A stretch of 64,000 bases of DNA from Actinomycetes bacterium (GTDB taxonomy: Bacteria; Actinomycetota; Acidimicrobiia; Acidimicrobiales; RAAP-2). The position numbers and the translations under genes were made by a program. Shown here piece after piece: positions 7,914-17,917 of the stretch; within the stretch, counting starts at the first letter, position 1, and each line of letters starts with the position of its first letter. The stretch covers positions 1-64,000 of the forward strand of contig JAJYWG010000120.1 of assembly GCA_021791615.1 (NCBI GenBank). Reading direction: 5' to 3'. The notes under the pieces were generated by a model, which saw only the letters and a list, made by a program, of their open reading frames with translations, ran no database searches and had not been told where the DNA came from.

Positions 7914-8888
7914 TCAGCTCGTCGTGAGGCGGTGCAGACCCAGCGCGTTCAGCAAGTCAGAGAACTCGGCCGACAGCCAGCCGAGCTGCCCCGCGAGGAG
8001 GAGGGCCCCGAAGGCGACGAGGATCCCGCCGGTGACGAGGTGCACCACCCAGAGCCGTTGGCGGGCTCTGGCCAGTACCCCGGTCAGGCGGCCGAACGCC
8101 AGCCCGGTGACGAGGAACGGCACGCCGAGCCCCAAGGAGTAGGCGAACAGGAGCACGACGCCCCCGCCCAAGGTGGCCCTGGTGGACGCCAGGCCGAGGA
8201 CAGCGGCCAGGACGGGGCCGATGCACGGCGTCCACGCGAACGCGAACGCCATCCCCATGACCGGTGCGGCCCACGCACCGAGCGCCGACGGACGGACGTG
8301 GAAACGGTGCTCGCCGACCAGCCAGCCCACCAGCCAGCCCACCGGTCCGGCAGTACCCGCGCCGAGGCGCTTCCACGCGGACGAGGGCAGGCTCCCGATC
8401 AGGAGCACTGCGCCCAAGGCGACGATCACGGCACCACTCAGCGAAGTGAGGGCAGCCTTGTGCGCTCCGAGGAGGTGCCCGAGCCCCGATGCGCCGGCCC
8501 CGAGCGCGACGAACACCACCGTGAACCCGGCAATGAAGAGCAGCACGCCGCGAACGAGCGGTGCGGGAGGGCGACCCGGCGCTCGTGCTCGCAGGGCGGA
8601 TCGCAGCGCGTGGTCGGCCGGCGCGTGGCGCTCGCCCCCTTCTCCGGCTCCCCCACCGCGCAGGGCGCCGACGAGTGCCACCGCTGGCTGCTCAGAAGCG
8701 TGAGAGACGGAGGCTCGCCCGACCGATTCGAGCTCTGCTGCCGACAGGCCCGACACCATCGAGAGATACCCCGGGACCAGCGGCAGCACACACGGCGAGA
8801 GGAACGACAGGATGCCGGCGCCGAACGAGACGAGGATCCCCAGCGGGTCGGCGGTGATCGCCCCTACCGAGACCGAAGGTGCGATCAC
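7914..8888 (-). CDS. ccdA: Thiol-disulfide transporter CcdA
   Basis: 324 residues, six-helix CcdA/DsbD core. The two redox cysteines are in SPCVLPLVPGY (C33) and TPCIGPVL (C222), which pass electrons from cytoplasmic thioredoxin to CcmG and CcmH. Between the first and second helix is an unusually long hydrophilic loop of about 60 residues (about 52-112, Arg/Ala/Glu-rich) that is absent from typical CcdA proteins of about 240 residues. It is the first gene of the ccm run, 40 bases ahead of ccmA, and 43 bases after gmd on the same strand. The start is a GTG with a poor ribosome binding site. Confidence 0.88.
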   Translation of the reverse strand: MIAPSVSVGAITADPLGILVSFGAGILSFLSPCVLPLVPGYLSMVSGLSAAELESVGRASVSHASEQPAVALVGALRGGGAGEGGERHAPADHALRSALRARAPGRPPAPLVRGVLLFIAGFTVVFVALGAGASGLGHLLGAHKAALTSLSGAVIVALGAVLLIGSLPSSAWKRLGAGTAGPVGWLVGWLVGEHRFHVRPSALGAWAAPVMGMAFAFAWTPCIGPVLAAVLGLASTRATLGGGVVLLFAYSLGLGVPFLVTGLAFGRLTGVLARARQRLWVVHLVTGGILVAFGALLLAGQLGWLSAEFSDLLNALGLHRLTTS

Positions 8889-8931
8889 GGCGAGAGCCGG
8901 GGCCTCGTGAGCAGAAGACCGGACAATCCAC

Positions 8932-9903
8932 TCAACGCGTTTGTTCCCGAACCGTCTCCAAGTCGGCCCGCACCATCATCTCGACCAACGCCCCGAAATC
9001 CACCTCGCGGCGCCATCCGAGCACACGCTCCGCCTTGGAGGGGTCCCCGACCAGAAGGTCGACTTCGGCGGGACGGAGGAACTTCTCGTCGACAACCACG
9101 TGCTGTTCCCAGTCGAGATCGGCGGCAGCGAACGCCAGCTCACACAGCTCACGCACCGAATGCGTCGAACCGGTTGCGACCACGAAGTCGTCCGGGGCAT
9201 CCTGCTGGAGCATGAGCCACATCGCCCGCACGTAGTCGGCGGCGAAACCCCAGTCGCGCTGGGCGTCGAGGTTCCCCAGTGGAAGTTTGTCATCGAGCCC
9301 GCACGCGATGCGTGCGACCCCATTGGTCACCTTGCGCGTGACGAACTCGAGGCCGCGCCTTGGGGACTCGTGGTTGAAAAGGATCCCCGACGATGCGTGC
9401 AGCCCGTAGCTCTCCCGGTAATTCACGGTGATCCAGTGCCCGTAGACCTTTGCAACGCCGTAGGGGCTCCGGGGATAGAAAGGGGTGGTCTCGCGTTGGG
9501 GAACCTCGAGCACCTTGCCGAACATCTCTGACGAGCTCGCCTGGTAGTAGCGGATCTCGGGGTCGACGGTGCGCACTGCGTCGAGAAGGCGCGTCACTCC
9601 GAGCGCGGTCGTCTCGCCGGTGAGGACGGGTTGGCTCCAGCTCGTCTGCACGAACGACTGGGCAGCCAGGTTGTACACCTCGTCGGGACGGTGGTCGCGC
9701 AGCACCGAGATCAGCGATGCCTCGTCCAAGAGGTCACCCGCCACCAGTGACACCCGGTCTTGGATATGGGCGATCCGCTCGAACGTGACCGTGCTGGACC
9801 GCCGCACCATGCCGACGACTTCGTACCCCTGGTCGAGGAGGAACTCCGCCAGGTACGACCCGTCTTGGCCGGTCACCCCGGTGATCAGTGCCCTCTTTGC
9901 CAT
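8932..9903 (-). CDS. gmd: GDP-mannose 4,6-dehydratase
   Basis: 323-residue short-chain dehydratase with the Rossmann motif [11 protein letters not shown] (8-18), the SSSEMFG segment with catalytic Ser/Glu (about 123-129) and the YxxxK pair (Y148, K152 in [10 protein letters not shown]). It converts GDP-mannose to GDP-4-keto-6-deoxymannose, a precursor of fucose, rhamnose or perosamine-type sugars for surface glycans. GGGAG lies 9 bases before the ATG. It is slightly shorter than the usual 340-370 residues. No sugar reductase or epimerase partner lies next to it, so the final sugar is unknown. Confidence 0.9.
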   Translation of the reverse strand: MAKRALITGVTGQDGSYLAEFLLDQGYEVVGMVRRSSTVTFERIAHIQDRVSLVAGDLLDEASLISVLRDHRPDEVYNLAAQSFVQTSWSQPVLTGETTALGVTRLLDAVRTVDPEIRYYQASSSEMFGKVLEVPQRETTPFYPRSPYGVAKVYGHWITVNYRESYGLHASSGILFNHESPRRGLEFVTRKVTNGVARIACGLDDKLPLGNLDAQRDWGFAADYVRAMWLMLQQDAPDDFVVATGSTHSVRELCELAFAAADLDWEQHVVVDEKFLRPAEVDLLVGDPSKAERVLGWRREVDFGALVEMMVRADLETVREQTR

Positions 9904-10083
9904 GCCGTCGCACTCCCTCGCTCTCGCGCACCGGTCGTGCCCTGCCGAGACAGGACGCCCTGCGCCCCTCTTACGGTACTCGAACGAACTGACGCGGCAA
10001 CGATGCTCCTCAGAGGCCCGAGCACCCGCCGAGCTGCGCTCGGGTCGTCGGCCTCGCCGGACGCGCGCTCCCCCACCGCCCGA

Positions 10084-11679
10084 TCACGCGAGGTGGTGGC
10101 CGGTCCGGTACTCCTCGATGGCTCGGCGATATGCCCCCGGGGCATCGGCCCCGGCCGCATCGGTGTCGAGCCACCGCACACCGCGCCGCCCGCGGGTGCG
10201 GTCCATGCCGTAGAGGCCGAAACGCGGCTCGTAGGAGCCCCACTCGTAGTTGTCCACCAGCGACCAGTGGAGGTACATCGTCACCGGAGCGCCGCGCTCG
10301 ACGGCGTCGGAGACTGCGGCGACGTGGCGAGCCACGTAGCGCTCCCGGTCCCAGCCATCCGCACGCGGGTAGGCCCGAGCCCGCCGCACCCGGGTGGCCA
10401 TGCCGTTCTCCACGATCCACAACGGGAGGCCCGGGGTGAGCTGGTGCTGCTCGACGCACCACGACGCCATTGCCTCCGGGTCGGCCGCGGTGTCCCACAG
10501 GGCGGTGTCCGCCTGCCAGCGTCTCCCTCCCGACGACTGGCGCCCGGGCAGGCGCAGCCAGTGGCTGGCCACGGGGTCGTACCAGTCGAACCCCACGGCG
10601 TCGATCGCTGCACCTGTACCTGCGCCAGCGCCAGCGCCTGCGGCGAAGACCTCGTCGACCACCCTGCGCGGCGAGGGCCGCCGCATCCGGGCCCGCAGGG
10701 CGCTCGTCCCCACGCCCCTCACACCTGCGAAGGCCTCCGACGCCCCCCCACCCGGCGGTCCGTACGGAGAGATGCCGGCGCTCAGAGAGCGCAAGCCCCG
10801 CTCGACCACCCCTGCAGCCAAAGCCCCCCACCGGTCCCCGGCGACCCGCCGGGCACTCCCCGCGCCGGAGATGGGCGCGCTCACGCCGTCGTGATAGGCC
10901 CGGCGCTGGCCGATCCACGAGTCCAGCTCGCCACGGCTCACCCCGTGGGCCGGTGCCACCAGCAGGTCGAGCAGCAGGCGGTCGAAGTCGTAGAGGGTCG
11001 ACGCGCTCGTGTTGGTCGTGACGAGAGCATCCGGCTGGACCCCGCGGATCGCCCGCCGGGCGAGGACGTGGGCGGTCAAGAGGTTGTCCAGCACCGCCCA
11101 CGCGTCGCTGAACGCGCCCCGTCGCCCCGGCGGGGTGGCGCCGGCCACCCAGCCTGCGAGGGCGACGATGTTGGGCTCGTTCACCGTGATCCAGTGCCGG
11201 CAGTGCTCGGCCAGGCGGGGCACGATCCGGCCGACATGGGCGGCGAAACGGTCGGGCGACCCCGGCGTCAGCCAGAACTCCTCGCCGAGCCACCACGGAT
11301 GCGTGAAGTGGTGGAGGGTGACCACCGGCGCCATCCCCCGCGACCCGCACATCTCGAGGATCTCGACGTAGCGGTCGAGCGCGGCGTCGTCGACGACGTC
11401 TCGCTCGGGCTCGAGGCGGGCCCACTCCACCGAGAGCCGGAAGGCGTCGCACCCGAGCGCGGCGGCCCGATCGAGCGCCTCTTCGGGCTGCCGCCAGAAG
11501 TCGCACGCGATCCCCGAGGGCTCCACCCACCCGCTGCGCTCCCAACGGATCCAGTTGTTGGCCGGCTCCCCCGGGCCGTTGTAGCCACCCTCGACCTGGT
11601 ACCCGGCGGTGGCGACCCCGAAGAGGACGCCGGGCTCGGCCGGATCCGGTCGCGGGCGTTGCGGCATGCCGACCAGCAT
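10084..11679 (-). CDS. Glycoside hydrolase family 1 (beta-glucosidase-like)
   Basis: About 531 residues of TIM-barrel GH1 sequence. The N-terminal FGVATAGYQVEGGYN, the acid/base motif TVNEPN (E168) and the nucleophile motif IVENGM (E424) are all present, so it should be catalytically competent. Its divergence from well-known beta-glucosidases leaves the sugar unclear. The segment at about 345-358 (AAGAGAGAGTGAA) is a low-complexity insertion encoded by a GC-rich repeat. No signal peptide is visible, so it is cytoplasmic. Two ATG codons four codons apart (11679 and 11667) are possible starts, neither with a strong ribosome binding site. Confidence 0.85.
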   Translation of the reverse strand: MLVGMPQRPRPDPAEPGVLFGVATAGYQVEGGYNGPGEPANNWIRWERSGWVEPSGIACDFWRQPEEALDRAAALGCDAFRLSVEWARLEPERDVVDDAALDRYVEILEMCGSRGMAPVVTLHHFTHPWWLGEEFWLTPGSPDRFAAHVGRIVPRLAEHCRHWITVNEPNIVALAGWVAGATPPGRRGAFSDAWAVLDNLLTAHVLARRAIRGVQPDALVTTNTSASTLYDFDRLLLDLLVAPAHGVSRGELDSWIGQRRAYHDGVSAPISGAGSARRVAGDRWGALAAGVVERGLRSLSAGISPYGPPGGGASEAFAGVRGVGTSALRARMRRPSPRRVVDEVFAAGAGAGAGTGAAIDAVGFDWYDPVASHWLRLPGRQSSGGRRWQADTALWDTAADPEAMASWCVEQHQLTPGLPLWIVENGMATRVRRARAYPRADGWDRERYVARHVAAVSDAVERGAPVTMYLHWSLVDNYEWGSYEPRFGLYGMDRTRGRRGVRWLDTDAAGADAPGAYRRAIEEYRTGHHLA

Positions 11680-11893
11680 GGCACGCGGAAATTCGGGGTG
11701 GCCGCGCCGGGTGCGCCCAGGTCCCGGCGGCGGCATACGCAGTGGCGTGCCGACCCGCGCCGGCGCGGTAGCGTCGCTCCCTGCGGGCGGCCGGGGTGGA
11801 CCCGGCGGCGCGGCGGTCCGGCGGATGCGGTCCGTCGGCCTCCACGGCATGAGACCCGGAGCACCCGAGACTGGAAGAAGGGAGCGATCCACG

Positions 11894-12667
11894 ATGGCTG
11901 ACGAGGTATTGAGGGAACGCCGGGGGCACGTCGAGATCCTCACGATCAACCGGCCCGACGCGCGCAACGCCATCAACGGCGCGGTGAGCCAGGCCATGTC
12001 GGCGGCGTTCGACGAGCTGACCGACGACGACGACGCGTGGGTCGTGGTGCTCACCGGCAGCGGAGAGAAAGCCTTCTCGGCCGGGATGGACTTGAAAGCG
12101 TTCTCGTCGGGCGAGGGCGCGTCGATCATCGGGGCGACGGGGGGCTTCGCCGGGATCGCGAAACGCGACTTCCCCAAACCCCTCATCGCCGCGGTGAACG
12201 GTTCGGCGTTGGCCGGCGGCTGCGAGATCGTGCTCTCGTGCGACCTGGTGGTGGCCGCGGAACATGCGACCTTTGGCATTCCCGAGGTCAAGCGCGGCCT
12301 CATCGCAGGAGCGGGCGGTCTGATCCGTCTCCCCAAGCGCCTGCCGATGGCCGTGGCCCTGGAGCTGGCGCTGACCGGCGACCCCATCGACTCGGCCCGG
12401 GCCCTCGCGCTCGGCCTGGTCAACCGGGTGGTCCCGGCCGAGCGCCTGATGGACGAGGCACTGGCGTTGGCCGAGACGATCGCCCAAAACGCGCCGCTGG
12501 CCGTGCGGCACTCCAAGGCGGTCATGCGCCACTCGGCCGACGTGAGCGAAGCCGAAGGCTGGAAGCTCAACGACGCGTCGGTCGGCGTGGTCTTCTCGTC
12601 GGCCGACGCGATGGAGGGACCGATCGCCTTCGCCGAGAAGCGGGCGCCCAACTGGCAGGGCCGGTAG
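11894..12667 (+). CDS. Enoyl-CoA hydratase/isomerase family protein
   Basis: 257-residue crotonase-fold protein: GSGEKAFSAGMDLKAF (oxyanion-hole region), ALAGGCEIVLSCDLVVAA, and the FGIPEVKRGLIAGAGG segment carrying a catalytic-type Glu. It would hydrate or isomerise 2-enoyl-CoA in fatty-acid or amino-acid breakdown. The exact substrate cannot be read from sequence. The ATG has GGGAG about 9 bases upstream. It is divergent from the glycosidase gene, with about 215 bases between them. Confidence 0.88.
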   Translation: MADEVLRERRGHVEILTINRPDARNAINGAVSQAMSAAFDELTDDDDAWVVVLTGSGEKAFSAGMDLKAFSSGEGASIIGATGGFAGIAKRDFPKPLIAAVNGSALAGGCEIVLSCDLVVAAEHATFGIPEVKRGLIAGAGGLIRLPKRLPMAVALELALTGDPIDSARALALGLVNRVVPAERLMDEALALAETIAQNAPLAVRHSKAVMRHSADVSEAEGWKLNDASVGVVFSSADAMEGPIAFAEKRAPNWQGR

Positions 12668-12716
12668 GTCTGGCCGCTCGCGAGGACCGCTGGCCGCAAG
12701 TGCACGGAGCTCGGCA

Positions 12717-13172
12717 GTGCTGACCACGCCGGTCGGCGTCCCGGGTCTCCTCGCCTCGTCGGCAGGGCTCGCGCCGGCCCTCACCACGGTCCGCCTGGGG
12801 CTCCACGTCCTGGCGGCCACGGTGTGGGTCGGCGGGCAGATCGTCATGCTCGGCATGGTCCCCACGGCGCGGCGGATGAGTGCCGAAGCTCCCCGGGCAC
12901 TGGCGAACGCCTTCGCCCGGCTGAGCTGGCCGGCATATGCCGTGCTCGTCGTCACCGGGTTGTGGAACGTCGCGACGTTCCACCTGGCTGCCCAGTCCAC
13001 CGTCTGGAAGGTCGTGCTCGGTGCCAAGATCGCCGTCGTCGCCCTGGCCGGCATTGCCGCCTTGCTCCACAGCCGGGCGACCACTCGGGCGGGGGTGGCG
13101 ACGTGGGGCTCGATCGCCGGCGTGGCGTCGATCGCTGCCCTGTTCATGGGGATCCTCCTGGCCGGCCCCTGA
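12717..13172 (+). CDS. CopD-like integral membrane protein
   Basis: 151 residues with four hydrophobic segments (about 22-45, 66-86, 94-115 and 126-148). The first segment region contains LGLHVLAATVWVGGQ, where the His and Trp are typical of the CopD/YoaS copper-resistance membrane domain family. It starts at a GTG 50 bases after the hydratase gene, with GGAG upstream. A role in copper handling is possible, given the nearby copper oxidase genes, but this is not shown by the sequence. Confidence 0.6.
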   Translation: MLTTPVGVPGLLASSAGLAPALTTVRLGLHVLAATVWVGGQIVMLGMVPTARRMSAEAPRALANAFARLSWPAYAVLVVTGLWNVATFHLAAQSTVWKVVLGAKIAVVALAGIAALLHSRATTRAGVATWGSIAGVASIAALFMGILLAGP

Positions 13173-13384
13173 CGGTTCCTCCTGCGCCGATGCGGCCCCT
13201 GGCCGAGCACACCGGCCGAGAGGGGCGAGCGGAGGGATCCCGGATGCCGCCATCCAGATCGCCGGCGACGACGGAGAACTGCTGCAGGAGCTTGAGATCC
13301 CGCGGCCACCATCCAGCGGCGCGGGGTCTAACCTTTCAAACAGAGGCGGTCGCCACCGGGCGGCCGCCCGGTGAGGAGAGTGTG

Positions 13385-13666
13385 ATGCTGGGAGAGATCT
13401 TTGGCGTAGACGGGATCATCGTGCTCATCGTGGTGCTGGTCGTGCTGTTCGGCGGGACCGCCATCCCGAAGTTCGCCCGCAGCCTGGGCTCGGCCAAGAC
13501 CGAGTTCGAAAAGGGGCTGCGGGAAGCTTCGCAACCGACCGGATCCGGCGATCCGACTGCCGGGCCTGCGGCCAACGGCACGGCCAACGGTGCGGCTGGT
13601 GGCACTGCCGGCGGCACGACGGCCTCGGCCACCGTCGACGACCCGACCAAGCCCGCGTCGTCCTGA
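13385..13666 (+). CDS. tatA: Twin-arginine translocase subunit TatA/E
   Basis: 93 residues: a short N-terminal membrane helix (IIVLIVVLVVLFGG), the hinge FGGTAIPKFARSLG, and an amphipathic helix (AKTEFEKGLREAS), the TatA plan. The C-terminal 45 residues are a Gly/Ala/Thr-rich low-complexity tail. The ATG follows GAGGAGAG. A hairpin follows the stop. TatA forms the pore for folded proteins such as the Rieske protein QcrA, which many actinobacteria export by Tat. Confidence 0.85.
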   Translation: MLGEIFGVDGIIVLIVVLVVLFGGTAIPKFARSLGSAKTEFEKGLREASQPTGSGDPTAGPAANGTANGAAGGTAGGTTASATVDDPTKPASS

Positions 13667-13672
13667 CACCCG

Positions 13673-13687
13673 GCCGGCTTTGCCGGC
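13673..13687 (+). terminator. Hairpin after tatA
   Basis: GCCGGC-TTT-GCCGGC forms a perfect 6-bp GC stem, 7 bases after the tatA stop. There is no run of T after it, which is usual for actinobacterial terminators. Confidence 0.45.
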
Positions 13688-13785
13688 TGAAAGCCCCGAG
13701 GACGGCCGGCCGGCGGTAGCGTTGGCTGCACGACCGCACTCGCTGTCGAGATGTGCGGAGCCCGACGAGACCCGGAGGTGGTGCC

Positions 13786-15114
13786 GTGCCCGATGACGTG
13801 CTGGAGCTCGCCGACAAGCTGTGGCGCGGCGAAGCGGACGTCGGGCACTACCACCCGGTTGGCCACGTCGGGCACATGGCCGAGATCTGCGACGGCGTAG
13901 CGTTCGTACCCTCCTTCGCCAACGTCTCGGCGTTCGACACCGACGACGGCCTGGTCCTCGTGGACACGGGGAGCGCGCCCCTTGCTGCACAAGTCCACGG
14001 AGAGCTCCGCCGCTGGAGCACCCAGCGCCTGCACACGGCCGTCTACTCGCACGGTCACATCGACCACGTCTTCGGCGTGCCGATCTGGGAGGAGGAGGCC
14101 GCCGAGCAGGGGTGGCCGGGCCCCGAGGTCGTCGCCCACGAAGCCCTGCCCCACCGCTTCGATCGTTACGTCCTCACCGCCGGGTACAACCAAGTGGTCA
14201 ACCGCCGCCAGTTCGGGCTGAAGGACCTCGTCTGGCCGACCGAGTACCGCTACCCGGACCGGACGTACGCCCACGACCTCACGCTCTCGGTTGGCGGCGT
14301 CGAGCTCCGGCTCCGTCACGAGCGGGGGGAGACCGACGACCACACCGTCACCTGGCAGCCCGACAGACGTGTCCTGTGCTGCGGTGACCTGTTCATCTGG
14401 GCCTCGCCAAACGCCGGCAACCCCCAGAAGGTCCAGCGGTACCCGAAAGAGTGGGCCGAGGCGCTCCGGCGCATGATCGAGCTCGAGCCGGAGTTCCTCC
14501 TCCCGGGCCACGGCTTCCCGGTGATCGGCGCCGACCGGGTCCGCCAGGCCCTCGGCAACACGGCCGGCCTCTTGGAGTCCCTGGTCGACCAGACCCTCGC
14601 GCTCATGAACGCAGGTGCCCGGCTGGACGAGGTGCTCCACAGCGTGCAGCCCCCGTCCGAGCTGGCCCAGCTCCCCTATCTCCGGCCGGTCTACGACGAA
14701 CCCGAGTTCATCGTCCGGAACATCTGGCGCCTCTACGGCGGGTGGTGGGACGGGAACCCCTCCTCGCTCCAGCCGGCTCCGGAGCGGGCGCTGGCCTCCG
14801 AGCTGGCCGAGCTGGCCGGCGGGCCTTCGGCGCTGGCCGACCGGGCGCTGGCCCTGCTCGGCGAAGCAGTCGCCGGGGACGGGAGTGCCGATGGCGGGGG
14901 CGGAGGTGCCGGTGCCGGTGCCGGGGACGAAAACGCCGACCGGGCTCTCCGCCTGGCCGGCCACTTGGCCGAGCTGGCCTGGCTGGCCTCCCCCGGCGAC
15001 GCGGGCATCCAGCGAGCACGCCAGCAGGTGTACGCCGCCCGGGCTGACCGAGCCACGTCCACCATGGCACACGGCGTCTTTCGCTGGGCGTCCAACGAGT
15101 CGCTCGGGGAGTGA
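13786..15114 (+). CDS. Metallo-beta-lactamase-fold hydrolase, alkylsulfatase-like
   Basis: 442 residues. The dinuclear zinc motif H89-x-H91-x-D93-H94 (SHGHIDH), a downstream RGETDDH histidine and LLPGHGFP are present, so the active site looks complete. After the catalytic domain comes a segment NIWRLYGGWWDGNPSSL (about 308-324), typical of the dimerisation domain of SdsA1-type alkylsulfatases. Members of this family cleave alkyl sulfates or related esters. The C-terminal sterol-carrier-like domain of classical alkylsulfatases is absent. The GTG at 13786 has GGAGG 7 bases upstream. A Gly/Ala run (about 370-385) is a low-complexity insertion. No signal peptide is visible. Confidence 0.8.
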   Translation: MPDDVLELADKLWRGEADVGHYHPVGHVGHMAEICDGVAFVPSFANVSAFDTDDGLVLVDTGSAPLAAQVHGELRRWSTQRLHTAVYSHGHIDHVFGVPIWEEEAAEQGWPGPEVVAHEALPHRFDRYVLTAGYNQVVNRRQFGLKDLVWPTEYRYPDRTYAHDLTLSVGGVELRLRHERGETDDHTVTWQPDRRVLCCGDLFIWASPNAGNPQKVQRYPKEWAEALRRMIELEPEFLLPGHGFPVIGADRVRQALGNTAGLLESLVDQTLALMNAGARLDEVLHSVQPPSELAQLPYLRPVYDEPEFIVRNIWRLYGGWWDGNPSSLQPAPERALASELAELAGGPSALADRALALLGEAVAGDGSADGGGGGAGAGAGDENADRALRLAGHLAELAWLASPGDAGIQRARQQVYAARADRATSTMAHGVFRWASNESLGE

Positions 15115-15145
15115 CCGGGCGGGCTGTACAGCCCCGAGCAGGGAC

Positions 15146-15175
15146 TTCGAATTCTCGGCCGCCGTTCGCTAGTGT
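15146..15175 (+). promoter_or_regulatory. Candidate promoter for ctaC-ctaD-ctaF
   Basis: TTCGAA (15146-15151) and TAGTGT (15170-15175) are spaced by 18 bases. The ctaC GTG begins 7 bases after the -10-like hexamer and has no ribosome binding site, which fits a leaderless transcript, common in actinobacteria. Confidence 0.4.
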
Positions 15176-15182
15176 CAGCACC

Positions 15183-16028
15183 GTGGAATCGCCGTCCGGC
15201 CCTCCTCCGGCCCCCACAGGCGCTCGCGGCCCCGAGCACGGGACGTCGCGACGCGTCCGCCGGCGCTGGGTCGCCTTGGGCGCGGTCGTGGGGGGCCTCC
15301 TCCTCGGCGGCTGCCAGCTCCCGGCCTTCGGCGCTTACCGGGGGGTGACCACTCAGGGCCAGGACGCGTTCAAGCTGTGGCAGGGCTTCTTCATCACCGG
15401 GCTCGTGGTCTTCGCCATCGTGTTCTTCCTCATCGTCTGGGCGGTGTTCCGCTACCGGCGCAAGTCCGACGAGATGCCCAAGCAGACCCAGTACCACACC
15501 TTGTTCGAGATCGTGTACACCGTGGTGCCGATCATCACCGTGCTCGTCATGTTCGCCTTCATCTTCGTCACCGAGAACGAAGTGGACGCATTGAACACCC
15601 AGTCGGTCACCGTGAACGTCACCGCCTTCCAGTGGGGATGGCAGTTCCAGTACCCCGGGTACGACGTTCGGGTCCTCGGCGTGGAGCTCCAAGACCCCAC
15701 CATGGTGATCCCGGCCCACGAGACGACGCGGATCTACCTCCGGTCAGCCGACGTGGTCCACGGCTTCTACGTGCCGACATTCAATTTCAGCCGCTACGCC
15801 CTCCCCGGGGTGACGAACCAGTTCGACTTGAGCCCGGTCACCACCGGCACCTTCCGCGGCCAGTGCACCAACCTGTGCGGCCTGTACCACTCCCTTATGA
15901 TCTTCCAGGTGAAAGTGGTCACGCCGGCGCAGTTCCAGGCTTGGGTCCACCAGCAGCAGCACGCGCCCAACAACTCTGACTCGATCGCGGCTGCCAAGCG
16001 CCAGATCGCCCAGGGAAACCTCAAGTGA
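15183..16028 (+). CDS. ctaC: Cytochrome c oxidase subunit II
   Basis: 281-residue lipoprotein: signal peptide ending in a lipobox (LLGGC, C44), two membrane helices, then the CuA cupredoxin domain. The CuA ligands are complete: H193 (VVHGFYVP) and C228-xxx-C232-xxx-H236-xx-M239 ([12 protein letters not shown]). The aromatic electron-entry patch FQWGWQF is present. There is no CXXCH, so this is an aa3-type enzyme that takes electrons from another cytochrome, most likely QcrC in a bc-aa3 supercomplex. The stop overlaps the ctaD GTG. Confidence 0.95.
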   Translation: MESPSGPPPAPTGARGPEHGTSRRVRRRWVALGAVVGGLLLGGCQLPAFGAYRGVTTQGQDAFKLWQGFFITGLVVFAIVFFLIVWAVFRYRRKSDEMPKQTQYHTLFEIVYTVVPIITVLVMFAFIFVTENEVDALNTQSVTVNVTAFQWGWQFQYPGYDVRVLGVELQDPTMVIPAHETTRIYLRSADVVHGFYVPTFNFSRYALPGVTNQFDLSPVTTGTFRGQCTNLCGLYHSLMIFQVKVVTPAQFQAWVHQQQHAPNNSDSIAAAKRQIAQGNLK

Positions 16029-17917
16029 CCGACCTGATCGACCCGCCGGTCATCGCCGCTCCCGGCGCGCCTGCCATCCCGGTGGTCCACGAGCGCGAGG
16101 AGCACCACGGGCACGAAGAGCACGGACCCTCCGGGATCCTGAAGTGGCTCACCACCACCGACCACAAGATCATCGGTCTCAGCTACATGATCACCTCGAT
16201 CGTGATCTTCTACCTGGCTGGGGTCATGGCCCTGCTCATCCGGGTGCAGTTGGCCACGCCGGCCAGCTCGTTTGTCACGTTCCAGCAGTACAACGAGCTG
16301 TTCACGATGCATGGCAGCCTCATGCTGTACCTGTTTGCCGGACCGTTCGCGTTTGGTGGCCTGGCCAACTACATCGTCCCCCTCCAAGTCGGCGCCCCCG
16401 ACATGGCCTTCCCCCGGCTGAACGCCCTTTCCTACTGGCTGTACCTGGGCGGATCGATCACCATGCTCATGGGGTTCTTCGTGGCCGGCGGCGCGGCCGA
16501 CTTCGGGTGGGTGGCCTACGCACCGCTGTCGTCTGCAACCAACACGCCGGGTGCAGGTGCCGACGCGTGGATCATGGCCCTCGCTCTCACCGGGTTCTCT
16601 GCGATCTTCACCGGGGTGAACCTGGTCGCCACCATCTTCTACCTGCGCGCTCCGGGGATGACCATGTGGCGGATGCCCATCTTCACCTGGAACATGCTGG
16701 TCACCGGGATCCTCATCCTGATCGCTTTCCCCGTCCTCACCGCCGCCCTCGTGATGCTCTTTGCCGACCGGCACTTCGGCACGCACATCTACACAGTGGT
16801 CGGCTGTCATACCACGGCCTTTGCCGGGCATCCATCGGTCCCCGACCCGAATGCCTGCGGCTCGGCCGTGCTCTGGCAGAACCTGTTCTGGTTCTTCGGG
16901 CACCCCGAGGTCTACATCCTGGCCCTGCCGTACTTCGGCATCGTGACCGAGATCATCCCGGTGTTCTCCCGCAAGCCGGTCTTCGGCTACAAGGGCATGG
17001 TGTTCGCCACCATGTCGATCGCCGCACTGTCGACCGGGGTGTGGGCCCACCACATGTTCACCACCGGAGTGGTGCTGCTCCCCTTCTTCTCGCTGCTCAG
17101 CCTGCTCATCGCCGTGCCGACCGGCATCAAGTTCTTCAACTGGATCGGCACCATGTGGCGGGGGCAGATCCGCTTCACCGCGCCCATGCTGTTCTGCATC
17201 GGCTTCTTGCTCGCTTTCCTCATGGGCGGGGTGACCGGCGTGATGCTGGCTGCACCGCCGATCGACTTCTTCACGCACACAACGTATTTCGTCGTGGCCC
17301 ACTTCCATCAGGTGCTGTTCGCAACCGCGGTGTTCGCGGGCTTCGGCGGGGTCTACTACTGGTACCCGAAGATGTTCGGGCGGATGCTCCGGGACAACCT
17401 CGGCAAGTGGCACTTCTGGATCATGTTCGTGGGCTTCTGGCTCACCTTCATCCCCCAGTACATCCTCGGCCTGAAGGGCATGCCCCGCCGGGTCGCCGTC
17501 TACCCTTCTGACCTGGGCTGGCAGATGTACAACGACCTGTCGACCATCGGTGCGTTCCTCATCGCCGCGTCGTTCGCCATCATGCTCTGGAACTTCTGGA
17601 TCTCCTGGCGCCGGCCCATCCCGGCCGGCAACAACCCGTGGGACGGCCACACCCTGGAGTGGTTCACCACCTCGCCGCCTCCGCACCACAACTACACCCA
17701 CCTCCCTCCGATCCGCTCCGAGCGCCCGACCTGGGACTACAACCACCCTGACGCCCTGGTCATCGCCCACGGTCGGGCCGCGGGCGGGAACGGCCACGGG
17801 GGGAACGGCCACGGGGGGAACGGCCACGGCGGGAACGGCTCCGGCGGGAACGGCTCCGGCGGCGGTGGCGCTCGGGGCACCGGCTCGGCGGCACCCTCGG
17901 GAGCGGCACCGGCATGA
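16025..17917 (+). CDS. ctaD: Cytochrome c oxidase subunit I
   Basis: 630 residues, 12 membrane helices, proton-pumping heme-copper oxidase. Heme a ligands H96 and H428, heme a3 ligand H426, CuB ligands H293, H342 and H343, and the cross-linked Y297 (in HPEVY) are all present, as is the D-channel Glu (E295). Beyond about residue 585 the C-terminal tail is a tandem repeat of [10 protein letters not shown] units encoded by 15-bp repeats, a His/Gly-rich tail not seen in ordinary CtaD. The N-terminus also contains a His/Glu-rich stretch ([12 protein letters not shown]). Confidence 0.96.
   Translation: MTDLIDPPVIAAPGAPAIPVVHEREEHHGHEEHGPSGILKWLTTTDHKIIGLSYMITSIVIFYLAGVMALLIRVQLATPASSFVTFQQYNELFTMHGSLMLYLFAGPFAFGGLANYIVPLQVGAPDMAFPRLNALSYWLYLGGSITMLMGFFVAGGAADFGWVAYAPLSSATNTPGAGADAWIMALALTGFSAIFTGVNLVATIFYLRAPGMTMWRMPIFTWNMLVTGILILIAFPVLTAALVMLFADRHFGTHIYTVVGCHTTAFAGHPSVPDPNACGSAVLWQNLFWFFGHPEVYILALPYFGIVTEIIPVFSRKPVFGYKGMVFATMSIAALSTGVWAHHMFTTGVVLLPFFSLLSLLIAVPTGIKFFNWIGTMWRGQIRFTAPMLFCIGFLLAFLMGGVTGVMLAAPPIDFFTHTTYFVVAHFHQVLFATAVFAGFGGVYYWYPKMFGRMLRDNLGKWHFWIMFVGFWLTFIPQYILGLKGMPRRVAVYPSDLGWQMYNDLSTIGAFLIAASFAIMLWNFWISWRRPIPAGNNPWDGHTLEWFTTSPPPHHNYTHLPPIRSERPTWDYNHPDALVIAHGRAAGGNGHGGNGHGGNGHGGNGSGGNGSGGGGARGTGSAAPSGAAPA
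17780..17870 (+). repeat. 15-bp tandem repeats in the 3' end of ctaD
   Basis: About five imperfect copies of a 15-base unit (GGGAACGGCCACGGG and close variants) encode the [10 protein letters not shown] tail. The unit is a multiple of three, so copy-number changes stay in frame. Confidence 0.75.

Noticed and set aside
11769..11774. TAGCGT as a -10 element for the enoyl-CoA hydratase gene
   Set aside because: The match is plausible but the -35 region is unclear and the distance to the start is over 100 bases, so I do not list it as a feature.
15794..17827. 677-residue minus-strand frame opposite ctaC/ctaD
   Set aside because: Antisense to a gene with complete heme and copper ligands; charged low-complexity composition only.
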